A DNA stretch of 64,000 nt from positions 59,521-123,520 of the forward strand of contig VTPC01004760.1 in NCBI GenBank assembly GCA_011009095.1, given 5' to 3'. This document shows, piece by piece, positions 49,761 through 61,130 of this stretch. The position numbers and the translations under genes were made by a program. This stretch comes from Ignelater luminosus. Its lineage: Eukaryota > Arthropoda > Insecta > Coleoptera > Elateridae. Under the pieces are notes generated by a model. That model was not told the origin of the DNA. It saw nothing but the letters and a program-made list of their open reading frames with translations, and ran no database searches. Numbering within the stretch: position 1 is the first letter of the stretch; the number at the start of each line of letters is the position of its first letter.

Positions 49761-50584
49761 CTTACTAGAAGAACTCTTTTTTTCGTTCTCTTTTCCTCCC
49801 ATTTCTCTCTTTTTTACATTAAACTAGAAATTTTAATTTATACCACGATGTTATCTGGTTTCCAATTTCCCTAATGTCTGGGAGATCTTAAAATGTTCAA
49901 AATGTAGAATTAATTTACATTTCCATTTATATAAGAATTATTTGAAATAAACCAATATACCTTCTAATTCTCGTTTTTTGCCTGTTTGTTAATGAGCATT
50001 CAATTAAAAAGGTTTTTTGCAGTATTTGGATTATAAAAGGTTGTAGGAATTCTGTAATCTAAAAACATCATAAATACGCAATTTTTCTCTTTGCCTTCTT
50101 GCTTAGATAGTTTATTTCTAGTACTCTTCCATTTTTTGCCCTAATTATCAACCATTTCCTCAACTGATACTTTAGTGTCCTGTTTCAATTGTTTAAACTA
50201 ATTTATTAGTTTTTTTTCTTTCATTTTTATGCAAAGATTACAACTTAATATCATCTGCGTTATTCTACTCAATTTATCACAATGCCAATTTTAATTTGAC
50301 ATTAGTTTTCTAGAATTCTTTTTACACCACAAAACTGATCCCATAACGCTAACTATCTATGCACAGGATCTTTTACTCAACATGAGATTTTTTTTTAAGA
50401 TTGTTACTGTAAACGTAAAAAGTGTTATTTGATTTAGGGCCTCTTTCTCTTAATGATCGAAGATTGATATTCTGCTGCGAGTGTTGCTTTCTGGTACCAG
50501 AATCCCAAACTTCTAAGGATTTGTCATCAATTAATCGTCTAATAAGCACTATGCATTTTTTACTTGATCAAACTAGATACAAGT
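49761..50584. other. AT-rich stretch, nothing recognised
   Basis: No coding or repeat signal. Confidence 0.4.
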
Positions 50585-51600
50585 GGTAGCCTAAATTATG
50601 GCTTGTAATCTTATTTAACGAGAGCCTGTTGGAGATTTTGAGCACTGAAATTCAGATTGAAGAAACTATCAGTTTGAAGAATTGAACTGGCCCAACAATA
50701 GGCGCCATAAATCAAAAAGTTGAACCGTCCTGAAAATCTTCTAGAATAATTCAGCCTAAGTCATAACTGGTAATATAATTCAACAAGGGTCTGGTGAGAC
50801 TGTTTTTCAAATTTTGCTTTTTGCTTTACTCTAACAACTTTTGCTTTTTGATAAATTGGAGCCTCAGAATTTGTACTGAAAAAGCTCTACCAGTTCGAAC
50901 AATTGAAGTAATTCAACAATGTCCCCCTACGTCAAAAAGTTGAACCGTCTTGAAAAGCTGCTGGTACAATTCAATGGCTACCTAAATCATGACCAGTAAT
51001 TTAATTAAACAAAAGCGTGCTAAGACAGTGTTTCTCAGCCTTTATTTTTTGCTAGAAATTAGAGCTCAAAAATTCTAACTGAAAAAGTTTATCAGTCTGA
51101 AAAACCGAGCTGACCCAACAATAGGCCTAATAAGTCTAGAAGTTGAACATGAAGAACTGCTGGAAGAATTCATTGGTAACCTAAATTATGACCACTAATC
51201 TAATTTAATAAGGACCTACTTTTAAGACAGTGTTTTTTAGCTTTTAGTTTTTCTAGAAATTGGTTTTCCAGAATTTTGACTGAAAACGCTATATCAGTTT
51301 GAAAATTTTAAAATAGATCAAGAAGTGAAACCGTCTAAAAATCTGCTAGAAGAATTCAGTGGCAGCCTAAATCACGGCCGATGATTTAATTTAATAAAGG
51401 CTTGCTTAAACAGTGTTTCTCAAATTTTGCTGTTTGCTGAAAATTTAAGCCAAAACTCTAACTGAAAAACCTTTATCAGTCCAGAAAATTAAACTTCTCC
51501 TACAATAGACTCAATATGTCGCAAAATTGAACCGTGCTAAAATCTAGAAAAGTTCAATCGGCTATAAAAACCTAAAATAACCGATCTGAACGTCAGAGGC
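50585..51600. repeat. Diverged satellite-like tandem array, five units of about 165-225 bases
   Basis: The anchor word CCTAAATYATGRCYRGTAAT recurs at 50591, 50755, 50981, 51180 and 51366, with a decayed sixth at 51571. Between anchors the same blocks repeat in order: AATTTAATAARG, CAGTGTTTYTCA, TTTTGCTAGAAATT, ACTGAAAAAGCT, ATCAGTTTGAAAA, CAACAATAGGC, AGTTGAACCGTC, and GAAGAATTCA. Spacings are 164, 226, 199, 186 and 205 bases. No protein is encoded consistently. The array seems to fade after 51600. Confidence 0.8.
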
Positions 51601-53099
51601 CTAGTTATTAGTATCAAAGGTAAAACAGAATTGTGTTTGTCATTGACAGGTAATCCTAAAAGGAAAAGCTGTAGATAAAAAAGAGTTGACTAACTCAAAA
51701 TCTAATTGACCTGACAAAAACTACCAAATTGGAAAATCTAAATGAGCTGAGAATTCTCACTGTTTGAAAAGAGAATTAGAGTTATTCCAAAGGTAAAACC
51801 TTGTTTGACCCAAACTTTAAAAAACAGCGCTTTAATAGATTTTGTCTTTTTCATGATTTTGATGCAAAATTTATGAGTAACCGCAGTTCTAAAAATACTA
51901 AAAGAAAAATCAAAATTTTGTTTTTATATATACCGACTTTTGGAAGCAACTCTTCTTTGACGTTCTACACTTACTTGTCTTAGTTTTCTTTTCTAATTGC
52001 GACCAAAGTGTTCCAGCAGACTTCTTAATCTTCTGCTCACATACAATGTATTTACTTATATCTTTCCTCACATGTTTCAGTCTTTGAGCATTCTTGGACA
52101 TGACATTTCAGTTTTGACTTTCATGGTTTTTTTTCTACAATTCTTTGTATTAAAATTGTTTCTCTGTTTTTATAATTACACTTTCACTTCTACTTTTGTC
52201 TATCGTCGATTTTTTTCTCTTGATCATTAGATTTCAAGATTTCAGTTTCTCTTCCAGAAAACTGTTTAAGATTGTTCAAGATAGAAAACACATTTCTTCT
52301 TAGATTTCGAGGTGGAAATGAGAAAACACAGAAGGATCAGACTACTACACCAATCTTATTTAGAGAATTCTACCTGACACATAACTATTCGCATTTCATT
52401 TCGATTGGTAGATGTTTGGTATGTTTTTGCCATTATTTCAAAATTCATGGAAAACATATATAACAGTCTCCTATTTATTCGTTATCAAGAAAAGGATTTT
52501 TACAATTGAATTTGGGCTAATCTTTGGGAAGATCGAAAATTCGTTTTGCTTGTTTTGTAGACATATCCCTAAGTAGAATGAGACCTTCTGGTGCTATTTT
52601 AATGTTCTTGGAAAATGAAATGGCGATGGTGCACACTTGATCACGGGAGACTCTTGCCGTTTATGATGTCATCATAATGCACATTGAAATCATTTTTGGA
52701 ACTCAAGATGTAAATATTTTAAATTGATATGTTCATCCTTTTGACTTGAGCTACTTTGCCACAGACGGTAAAACAAAATATCTTATCGTTCACAAATTAT
52801 TGACAAAAAACCTCAAAGAGATGTAAAAAAATTCTGTAACTGACATTACAAACTTTGAGCTAAGAAAAAATGCTTATTGCAGAATCTATTGGGTAAACTA
52901 CCTTTAAGCTACCAACTGCACTGCAATATGCAGGTCGGAAAACATTATTTTCCTAATGATTGGTAAAAGAACATTAACAAAAAGTTGTTCTTCGACCCAC
53001 AAAGGGAAGAGGTTAACACACTTTTTTCTCCACATCAATTCATCACATCATTGATCAGCACAAGAGAAGATAACACGGATCAAACTTTATTCACGCCAA
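51601..53099. other. AT-rich stretch after the array
   Basis: Possibly more decayed array to about 51800, then nothing recognised. Frames at 51801-52463 lack motifs. Confidence 0.3.
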
Positions 53100-55426
53100 C
53101 TCAATGGAGATAATATGGTCAACTGTGAGAAAAACGCAATGCAGCAATCTGGTGCGCTGCAAAATGCCATGTCAGAAGTTCTAGAACCGACAACAAGGCT
53201 GAGGATTTACTCCACTCTGTCTTGCCGTTGTAGAAGATTTAAACAGCCATATCGTTTCAAGGACAAAGCGTGTGATAACATACTTCAGCAAAAAATTAGA
53301 CGAAGAAACCTTCTACTGATTCAAGAAATCAATCTACCACAGCAACAAATCAACTTAAGAAGAATCCACAGGAAGAATCATGTCACATCGACAAGGGGAG
53401 TAGAGAGAGAGAAAACGAGAGATGAATTTAAAATTTTTAAATCCACAAAAAGTACATAAGCTAAGCACTAGTAGCTCTTTATTTAGACGCAGGAGTTTAC
53501 ATCAAATTGATTTTCAAAATTCAATTAAAGGTAGGAAGAATTTACCAAACCAAAAAGAGTCTCACCATACCAATTTGTCGAAAAGTTCCAAATTTACTTC
53601 GAGGATTTCAACCACTACATTCATATCAAGAATCAAATTACTACAACAAAGCAAAAAACAAGAAGAGATGGGGCAAAAAATCTCAGCTGCGCTGTTCACT
53701 AAATCAGTTCAGCTCATTTTCAAGTTACGAAACAGCCTGGTAATTATTAACCACCAACAAGAAACCGACAGCAAATCAAGATGATCTGGAAACCAAGTAT
53801 CTTCAGGGCGAAAGAAAAAAAACTAACAAACCAACAAACTCAAACCATCTTCAATTACTTATAATTACTGATTTCGCGGTTGGTATAATACAACAGTGCT
53901 CAGGTAGATGAAAAAATGTTTTTGTCCGCCCTGAGTTTGTTTAACTATTGCACATCGTATTGTATAGGTAGGGAAAAACTAGTCAACGTAATTGTAGCTT
54001 CCATAAGGAGGACAGGCATGGAGCTACCACAATACCAAAACATTGTTTAAGTCAGTTAATGACACATAGAGATTCCAGAATAACCAACATCGATTCAAGA
54101 ACTTATGGAGAAACTTGCCACTGGAGGCTTATTAACTACAACAATGAAAATCAAACTCAAAATTAGAGAAATTCAGATAATTCTCTTTAGACGCTACCCC
54201 AAAGTCTGTTACATCGTCATTTGGTGTTGAATTAGCAGCTTACAATTTGAAAAGTAGTGTGTTCACACAACATGTTTACAGTTGTACACATAAATAATTG
54301 TCTTCAGTGGGTGTATACCTATAATGTAAGCGAAAAGGAAAAGGTAAACCAGATATTATAAAAGTTTCGTAAAATAGAAATTTAGGTCCTCATACTTGTT
54401 AGTTACCCTTTATTGTTGTGTAATACCATCACAGTAAGTATAGCTATTTGTAAATTAATATGGAAAAATTTAATTTACTAAAATTGCTTGTTTTTAATCT
54501 TAATTGTTTACTGTACCTTAAGATTAATTTTATTTAATCGACTAATTTATGATGCCTGCGTGTTTAACGTATTAAGCTGCATACAAATCCTACCCCTAGT
54601 TATATAACAATAAATTGCAGGTAAATACACATCGTTTTACAAATGGGGACCTGATTCTAAATCCAGTGGTTGTGTACTAGCGAAAATGTAACACAATTCT
54701 AGAAATTGAAGCGACGAAGCGAAATAACTACTGACCAGCTTCCGTTGTGGTCAAGAATATTCTAACAGAGCGGCGGCGAAATTCGAATAATGGAAAGATC
54801 GCCTTGACAGAAATCCAATTAATAATAAATCTTGAAAAAAGGAAAGAAAAAGCACATCGAAGAAAACAACAGACCAATAATCGAGTTTCAGGCTGTGATT
54901 GTCCAAACGCAATTCTTGTATTTTTCTATCAAGGAATGTGTGTGGACATCATCGCTTGGAATGTGAAACTTCATGCTTTCATCAACAATGAAGATGGGAA
55001 AAGATTATATAAACTTTATCTCTTGTTGGATATTGAAGTGCAGCTTCAAGGAGGATAAATCGAAAAGTAATTTTCTAGCTGTTGTCTATTTCCAGACAGA
55101 CGGAAAAGATGAGGAGATGGATAGATTTACATCATAATAACATACGTTTACTGTTAGAGATCAATAGGTATAATATTATATACAGGGAACTATAATAAAA
55201 TATTTACGAGGTAAATATTGTAACAATCAAAATTCTCATTCAAATATACTTTGTTTTTTCTCTAAATGTAGAAAAATTGTAAGCTTCGTTCAAGAAAGAA
55301 AACTTTAATCGTTGTTACTCTCCACTGATGAATTCACAATGACAAAAGAAACAATTATTTTAAGGTACGATGGTCAATGCTTACATAATTTTCATATTTT
55401 TATAAAAAACATACTAGGGTTTATAC
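53100..55426. other. Unassigned region with unrecognised frames
   Basis: The plus strand is A/C-rich between 53100 and 53850, giving overlapping lysine/glutamine-rich frames (53115-53459, 53422-53784) that look compositional. A 103-codon frame at 54747-55058 begins with GTG, is basic at its start and matches nothing I know. No splice or polyadenylation context was found. Confidence 0.3.
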
Positions 55427-55902
55427 AAGGTGTTTCTTAAGTACATCACGATATTTCTTTTATGTAGACACAGGTTTTCCAGAAGCTCGTTTTTGAGTTA
55501 CAGCGTATACAGGGTATTAGAGGTTCATGAAAAAGTGCAGTTTTTTTAAATATTTTTAGAATGGTTATTTTACCACAATCAGATTTAACAGAATGTTTCC
55601 CCTTTTTAGTGTAATTTACTGGGCGAGAATCCGGAGGTCTTATGCTTATAGCAGCTGAAATATCGTGACGTTCTTTAGGAATTATAACAATAAAACATTT
55701 TAATTCCTCATTGCAGATCCAGGACTGTTTAACGTAAGTTAAATTGTATAATACAGAATGTTTACTTTTTGAATTTCCATGAAACCTATTTTCCTCTCAG
55801 TATTTTATCAGGTGGTAATACTTTTAAAAGAATGTAAAAATATTTAAGTCTTACATACAATTCTTGATTGTGGTTAAGCTAAATGATATCAAATACGTAA
55901 TA
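55427..55902 (+). repeat. Transposon-end-like sequence, possible left part of a Tc1-type element
   Basis: ATACAAGGTGTTTCTTAA (55427) and TACAGCGTATACAGGGTATT (55500) resemble the ends of insect elements that encode WIGRxGP-type transposases (from memory). A relic of such a transposase lies at 57637-57840 on the same strand. Inference: both are parts of one element split by the mariner at 55903-57197. Confidence 0.4.
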
Positions 55903-57197
55903 TACGAGGGCGGTTCAATAAGTACCCGTGTTGGAAATGAAGACACAATTTTTTTCAAATTTTTTTTTTATTTTTCAACATAGTCTCCTTTTAGAAATAT
56001 ACACTTCTCCCAACGTTCCTGCCATTTTTTAACCCCTCCAAAAAATAGAATTTGTCGAACTCTCCAAAATACGCCTCTATCTCGGCGATGACTTCCTCGT
56101 TTGAGCTAAATCTTTTTCCTGCGAGCCATTTCTTCATGTTAGGAAACAAGAAAAAGTCGCAGGGAGCCAGATCGGGTGAATACGGGGGGTGCGGCAGCAA
56201 TTCATAACGCAATTCATGCAGTTTGGCGGCGACAACTCCGGATGAATGTGCTGGTGCGTTATCGTGGTGAAACAGCACCTTCTTTTTCGCCAAATGCGGC
56301 CGTGTCTCCTTCAATTTTTTGTCGAAGCTGTCTAACAACTCACTGTAGTATTGTCCAGTGATCGTTCTTCCTTTTTCTAAAAAATCCATGAGGATGACGC
56401 CGTTCGCATCCCAAAAAATCGTCGCCATGACCTTTCCGGCCGATGGAACCATATTCGCCTTCTTTGGAGCAGATTCACCGGGAGAAATACATTGTTTTGA
56501 TTGTTGCTTAGTTTCTGGTGTTTAATGATGAATCCAGGTTTCATCAACGGTGACAACTCGACGCAAAATCTCCTTCGGATTTCGCTTAAATTGCTCCAAA
56601 CACTGCTTCGAAGTTAACAGCCGCATCCGCTTGTTGTCCACCGTTAGCAATCGCGGCACCCATCGCGCCGACAATTTTTTCATCGCCAACTTATCATGTA
56701 AAATATTAATTGCCGTTCCGGTCGACACACCTACGGCCGCTGCTACTTCACGCACTTTCGTTCGTCGATCAGCGAGAATCATGTCGTGGACTTTTCGAAT
56801 GATTTCCTCGGTAACCACGTCTGCCGGGCGTCCTGGTCGCTCCTCATCAAAAACCGATGTTCGCCCACGTTTAAATTCGTTGAACCAATATCTAACTGTG
56901 GTCATAGATGGCGAAGTGTCCCCATAAACAGCATCCAACTTTGCTTTTATCTCCTCGCATTTTTTCCCATTCAAAAACAGAAAGCGAATTACCGAACGAT
57001 ACTGCTCTTTTTCCATCTTAGCTGAAATCACGAAACACGTCTTACTCAAATGGCTGTCAAATCCAAACTAACCTATCAATCAGTCTGCAATTTGTTATAC
57101 CGTCGTTTGATAGATGGCAGCACACGATGATAACACCAAGTTCCCGCAGGAACGCCTTCTGTCGTCAAACACGGGTACTTACTGAACCGCCCTCGTA
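55903..57197 (-). mobile_element. Mariner transposon (family 2), full length
   Basis: The body is 55905-57195 (1,291 bases). Its 28-base TIRs (55905-55932 and 57168-57195) differ at one position, with TA duplications at 55903-55904 and 57196-57197. It contains a full-length transposase frame with one stop and a frameshifted C-terminus. It is the best available reference for the deleted copy at 37636-38707. Confidence 0.96.
55991..57016 (-). pseudogene. Mariner family 2 transposase with one internal stop
   Basis: From the ATG at 57016 (MEKEQYRSVIRFLFLNGK) the frame runs to 55991 without frameshift except one TAA at 56522-56524 (codon 165). That codon lies directly after the first catalytic block TVDETWIHH. 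The copy at 37.6 kb has TAC (Tyr) there, so one C-to-A change made the stop. The rest is complete: GRP hook, WVPRLL, second Asp in HHDNAPAHSS and third Asp in YSPDLAPCDFFLF, 34 residues apart. The frame ends LKNGRNVGRSVYF instead of the WxxRWEKC...GDYVEK ending of family 1. A missing A in a run at 56025-56030 explains this; the +1 frame still spells the normal ending. The in-frame TTG at 57049 is not a likely start. Confidence 0.94.
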
Positions 57198-57636
57198 ATA
57201 ATTATTTATGAACCGGAAATGATGCATACAGGATGCTAGTTTTATCGTTTAATAAATTGCAATAATTATGTTTAGTAATTATTATACCGAGTGTCTTATT
57301 TCAGTCAGATATTTTCAAAGTTATTTCAAAAATTCAGAAGCAGCTGATATTGTTATTATATGCTACATAAACTAATTCTATCTTCTTTTATATAGGGTAT
57401 TGTGTGTATATTTAACACAATGTAATTTTTTTAATTTTAATACTATTGATATCCTTACATATTAGGATGGCGGTGCCTCCGAATGAATGAACTGAAATGT
57501 GACACCAAAAAACACAGCTAACACTAAATTACCTGAAAATGCTCCCTAAGAAGTTACAGTGTTTTTTACATAAGAATTGAAAACACTGTTAACGGTAAAG
57601 GAGTTTTATTAACACAAATGTCATAACTTATGATTT
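57198..57636. other. Flank between mariner and Tc1-type relic
   Basis: AT-rich. If the nested-insertion reading is right, this holds the decayed N-terminal half of the older transposase, but I recognise no block in it. Confidence 0.3.
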
Positions 57637-57840
57637 ATGTATGATGGTGCTTCGGTTCATTTTAGTGTCGTTGCTGGAGAATTTCTAAACAATAACTATC
57701 TGGATTATTCGATTGGTACATCAGGACTAATAGCTTGGGCACCACTTTCTCCTCACTGTAATCTATTAGATTTTCTTCAGTGAGGTCATTTAAGAAGTGC
57801 TGTTTATTCTACATTAATACCTACAGTAAAAGTTTTCCGC
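57637..57840 (+). pseudogene. Tc1/mariner-superfamily transposase relic (WIGRxGP type), copy 2
   Basis: One plus-strand frame reads MYDGASVHFSVVAGEFLNNN, then YLDYSIGTSGLIAWAPLSPH, CNLLDFLQ, a stop, and GHLRSAVYSTLIPTV. This aligns with MQDGAPxHFxxxVRxxLNxxYPxRWIGRGGPxxWPPRSPDLxPLDFxLWGHLKxxVYxxP of a widespread insect transposase family. The catalytic Asp of the RSPDL block is lost (SPHCN) and the Trp of LWG is now a stop. The same family as the minus-strand relic at 23.4-23.9 kb. Confidence 0.8.
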
Positions 57841-58682
57841 TTTTGTATAGGGTAAAAGCACCAATACTCTGCCACTTAAACAATATATTAAGTTCAAACT
57901 TGTTTAAATTTAAAACGAAATAATATTTATCAATGAAACTTTCTGTATAGTTATGCATATTTAAATGGTATACATACTCAATCGTCACAAGTCATAAAAC
58001 TTTTAGTTTTATATTATAAAAAAAATAATTAATCAAAACCAGCACTTTGTGCCCATAAGCCGCTGCTCTTTACTAAAAATGCGCCGTCAAGGTCCTAGTA
58101 GGCGTCCTTTAAAGAAACAAAGTATAAACATCGTATAAATGCCTTTCTTACATTTGCTCATAAAGAATTTATTAAAAAATACATGCAAATACAAAATAAG
58201 TAATAATTAATAAACAAATGAATTTAATTCCTACTTTCTACATGATACTCTTTAAAGGTTAATTTTTCACTAATAATTAACATATAACTTTTAGTTACCA
58301 TGATGAATGTAACATAATACTTAGAACGAAGGATGATAGATAATAGCACAGAGCTAAAGATCTCCGTTATTTATGCTGCGATAATTTATTTATAAAACAA
58401 TAATTGATTCGTCGGTGGACTGCTGAAGCCAGACGTATTTAGGTGCGTTTACCCTAAATCCTGAATCTGGAATTCTGGAAAGTGCTCGTCAGTTAATGGT
58501 ACGACATTGTGAGACTTATGTTGCTGCTCAAGGAAAGCAATCCGAGCATCTAACTGTAAGCGCAGAACGCAGTAGCCTCTGGGTCAATAAAAATCTTTTT
58601 ACCTTTAATAAATACTTAAAGTTTTATAATCTTATGTTAACTTTTTAAGGGAGTATTTCTGGGCACGTTCATCTAAAACTTT
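57841..58682. other. AT-rich stretch, nothing recognised
   Basis: No right-hand end matching 55427 could be found. No genes seen. Confidence 0.35.
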
Positions 58683-58688
58683 TTTATT
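58683..58688 (-). promoter_or_regulatory. Polyadenylation signal AATAAA
   Basis: Minus-strand AATAAA 25 bases past the stop codon of the exon at 58714-59043. The position suits a short 3' untranslated region, though AATAAA is common in DNA this AT-rich. Confidence 0.45.
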
Positions 58689-58713
58689 ATTTGAATCAGT
58701 ACATCACGTTTGG

Positions 58714-59043
58714 CTATGCAATTAATTGATACTGTGCTAGAATAGCAGTCTTTGGTCGGTCTCCACCATGTCGAAATCGTACAATTTTCACGTTGCCGTA
58801 CCAAGGCCCTGCGCAATACGTTAAGTAATCGATCAATTCCTCACTGAAGATTACCCTGTTGCAATAAACAGGTAGATCTAAGGTGTATTTGCTTAACTGA
58901 TTGGATGGCATACTAATAGTATTCCGTAAAAAATGTGATATTCTATAGAAATGCTGATGTCTTTTTATTTCAGAAAAATATGAAAACCTGAATTCTCTTA
59001 AATGGCCACTTAAATTGTTGAGTACATCAAAACGAAACCGAAG
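58714..59043 (-). CDS. Probable terminal exon of an unidentified host gene
   Basis: The minus strand is open for 109 codons from 59043 to a TAG at 58714-58716. Immediately upstream is a strong 3' splice site: a T-rich tract ending TTTTATTTCAG (AG at 59045-59044), which would join in phase 0. The predicted peptide begins LRFRFDVLNNLSGHLREFRF, contains an internal Met at 58911, and ends YGNVKIVRFRHGGDRP followed by a short tail. I do not recognise the family. The mixed composition (Cys, Trp, Gly, Pro, charged residues) looks like real protein rather than AT-driven noise. AATAAA follows the stop. Upstream exons would lie above 59046 and were not identified. An unrecognised mobile element is the main alternative. 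Confidence 0.5.
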   Translation of the reverse strand, partial: LRFRFDVLNNLSGHLREFRFSYFSEIKRHQHFYRISHFLRNTISMPSNQLSKYTLDLPVYCNRVIFSEELIDYLTYCAGPWYGNVKIVRFRHGGDRPKTAILAQYQLIA

Positions 59044-59268
59044 CTGAAATAAAACAAAATAAAAATGGAATTATATTAAGCCTAAGGAACCTATAAGTTT
59101 GTCTCATTTGGGTAATAGAAGGCGACCCTCTTATTGCACACAGGCTATTAACGCAGCTAATTAGCACAAAGAAACGTTTCTCTATCTCATATCACAGCCT
59201 GTCACTAAATGAGCATGTCAAAGGCAAAGACTTCCAAAAGAATAACTCACAACTCCATTGCAGAAAGA

Positions 59269-59659
59269 TCGAATGACGATTGACAAACTATTTTATTAAC
59301 CATTTATGTACTACCAAAAGCAATCGTGTTTGGAGTATTGTCTTAGCTTCATAAATAACAAAGCTATAGAAGAATCCTCTTTAAATGAGACACCCTGTAT
59401 GTACAAAAAAAGTTTATCAATCACTATTAATTTTTCAAGCTTATCTTTAAAAAACTGCATCGAGGAAAATGCTTACACAAAAATAAACAACGATAAGATT
59501 ACATTAACACACTTATTTGACCTTGACTAGATAAATTTAGATTTTAATTAAATTACATTTAAAAAAATTTTTAATAAGATTTTTAAATGCAACAATTTCT
59601 AATCTTGCATTTTGGTGGCTTTTTACACATTTCAGCAAAATCTACTGGTTGGTTTTTTT
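59269..59659 (+). repeat. Dispersed repeat of about 390 bases, copy A
   Basis: Matches 63239-63632 over nearly its whole length in direct orientation with scattered substitutions and small indels; clearly high identity. Both start TCGAATGACGA and include GAGACACCCTGTATGTA. No protein is encoded. The frame at 59306-59530 is a by-product. Confidence 0.9.
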
Positions 59660-59693
59660 CATTTTAGATTAATAGTAACATAAAATATCAAAA

Positions 59694-59850
59694 AGCAGGT
59701 AAGTATTAGGATTATTTATTTGTTATACTTTCGTACAAAGCAATGTTTGTTAAAATTAAATTATGAATATTTTGTAAAGAAATGAGTATAAAAAGAAAAG
59801 AAAAATGCAAAATTGACTACTTTCAACAAAAAGCTAAAATGGTCCAGAAC
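59694..59850 (+). repeat. Diverged repeat, partner of 60988-61130
   Basis: CAGGTAAGTATTRG, TATACTTTCRTACAA and AAATTATGAATATTTTG blocks recur in order at 60988-61130 at lower similarity. The two copies bracket the transposase relic at 60000-60600, which may indicate parts of one larger element. Confidence 0.45.
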
Positions 59851-59997
59851 TTCAAAAAGCAATGGGGATTTCAAACCTATCAACTGAAGTTGACCTAGTT
59901 GTAAAATGTTGAATATACCAATTTATTCAAAATCAAAATCTTGAGTTTCCATTCAGACAAGACATAACCTAAACAGATGCAATAAATATATAGTTAG

Positions 59998-60605
59998 ATA
60001 CAGTAATCTCTGGCAGATTTCCGTCTAGAGCTTTTTACAGCAAAGAATTCGAAGGTGATTCAGATGCAGAAAAGGTAGAAACAAGTCACGAGATTTCCAG
60101 AAAAGTCCTTTGACTGGATCTTACGGGTGGCTGTAAAGCTGACTGTTTTATCATAAAGAGAAATGTCTGAATGTACAAATTAAACCGTTTGTGAAATCCC
60201 CAAAAGATCGGTTGCGTTTTAACCAAATTTGATTTCAGTTTATTACAAAAGAGTACGGTTAAATGGATGAATGACAACAACCTAGATTTTGTCTCGAAGG
60301 AGATCAAACCATTTCAACTGCCTGAGCAGAGATCAATGAGAAATATTGGGCAGTCGTGAAACGGAAACATTTGAAAACACATCGAAAGGCCATGAACTTT
60401 GCACATTTTACGCAGAAGTTGAAGAAAGTACTCCGTGCATGTGTAGTAGCCAATAAGAGTACTGTGCGGCGGGCGTTTTACGGAGACAGTAAACTTTCTA
60501 CACACGTTAATGGTGCAAGGACTTTTTCAAGTGCAGACTTTAGTAGCAGACCGAAACACAACTGTTTGAAAATTTATACCTACCTATTTGGTATATTAAG
60601 GTAGT
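59998..60605 (+). pseudogene. Tc1/mariner-superfamily transposase relic, copy B
   Basis: Successive plus-strand pieces, in shifting frames, line up with the catalytic half of an insect Tc1/mariner-type transposase: FYSKEFEGDSDAEKVETSHE (60029), HKEKCLNVQIKPFVKS (60152; compare YLKECLQKRLLPFIK), KFDFSLLQKSTVKWMNDNN (60222; compare WPDLASxHYxKxxLxWxxxN) with DFVSKEIKPFQLPEQRS (compare FVPKxxNPPNxPELRP), and INEKYWAVVKRKHLKTHRKA (60334; compare IEKYWAxVKRxLKKT). At least three frameshifts and several stops. The 3' part (60504-60600) and the segment near 60070 match copy A at 12670-13385. Confidence 0.75.
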
Positions 60606-60987
60606 CAATTAGCTAGATTTAGCATTAGTCATGCAAGCTTACCTTAAAACGATTTTTTGTTTCTTAAGACCTTTATTTGTTAAGGTGTCGGAACTAATTC
60701 TCAAATTCTTAAAATGCGCATAGGCCACCCATTATACACCTGCATTTTAAATCAATTTTCCTACCGGTAATACACCACGTAGATGTACTTTAAAGCGGAC
60801 CAGCTTGGTTAAATCAATTTAAATGTAGCTCATTACTGAACAATAAACTTGTCAAGGCAGTAAGGCAGTATAGAGGAATTTATTGTATTTAGATAATTTC
60901 CTTAGTTATTTAAACGTTTCTTTTTTTAATTTTTTAACATTTGAACAACGTATACAAACGATCATTACTGTTGTACAAAAAGTATTT

Positions 60988-61130
60988 TCCAGGTAGGTAT
61001 TGGTTGTTTATTATTACTATACTTTCATACAATACAATACAAGAATTGTTTAAAACTAAATAATGCACATTTTAATAAGAATGACCATCAAGGTAAAACT
61101 AAGCAAAAGTAGCCACTTTGAATATTTAGA
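60988..61130 (+). repeat. Diverged repeat, partner of 59694-59850
   Basis: Starts TCCAGGTAGGTATTGG and carries the same block order as its partner. Boundaries approximate. Confidence 0.45.

Noticed and set aside
53115-53784. Overlapping frames of 114 and 120 codons as a gag-like protein
   Set aside because: Composition (Lys, Gln, Arg, Asn) follows the A/C-rich strand; no zinc knuckle or other motif was found.
54747-55058. 103-codon frame as a host gene
   Set aside because: It starts with GTG, has no family match, and has no splice or polyadenylation context.
59694-59706. CAGGTAAGT as a 5' splice site of a plus-strand gene
   Set aside because: No coding frame precedes it, and a related copy lies at 60988 within a repeat.
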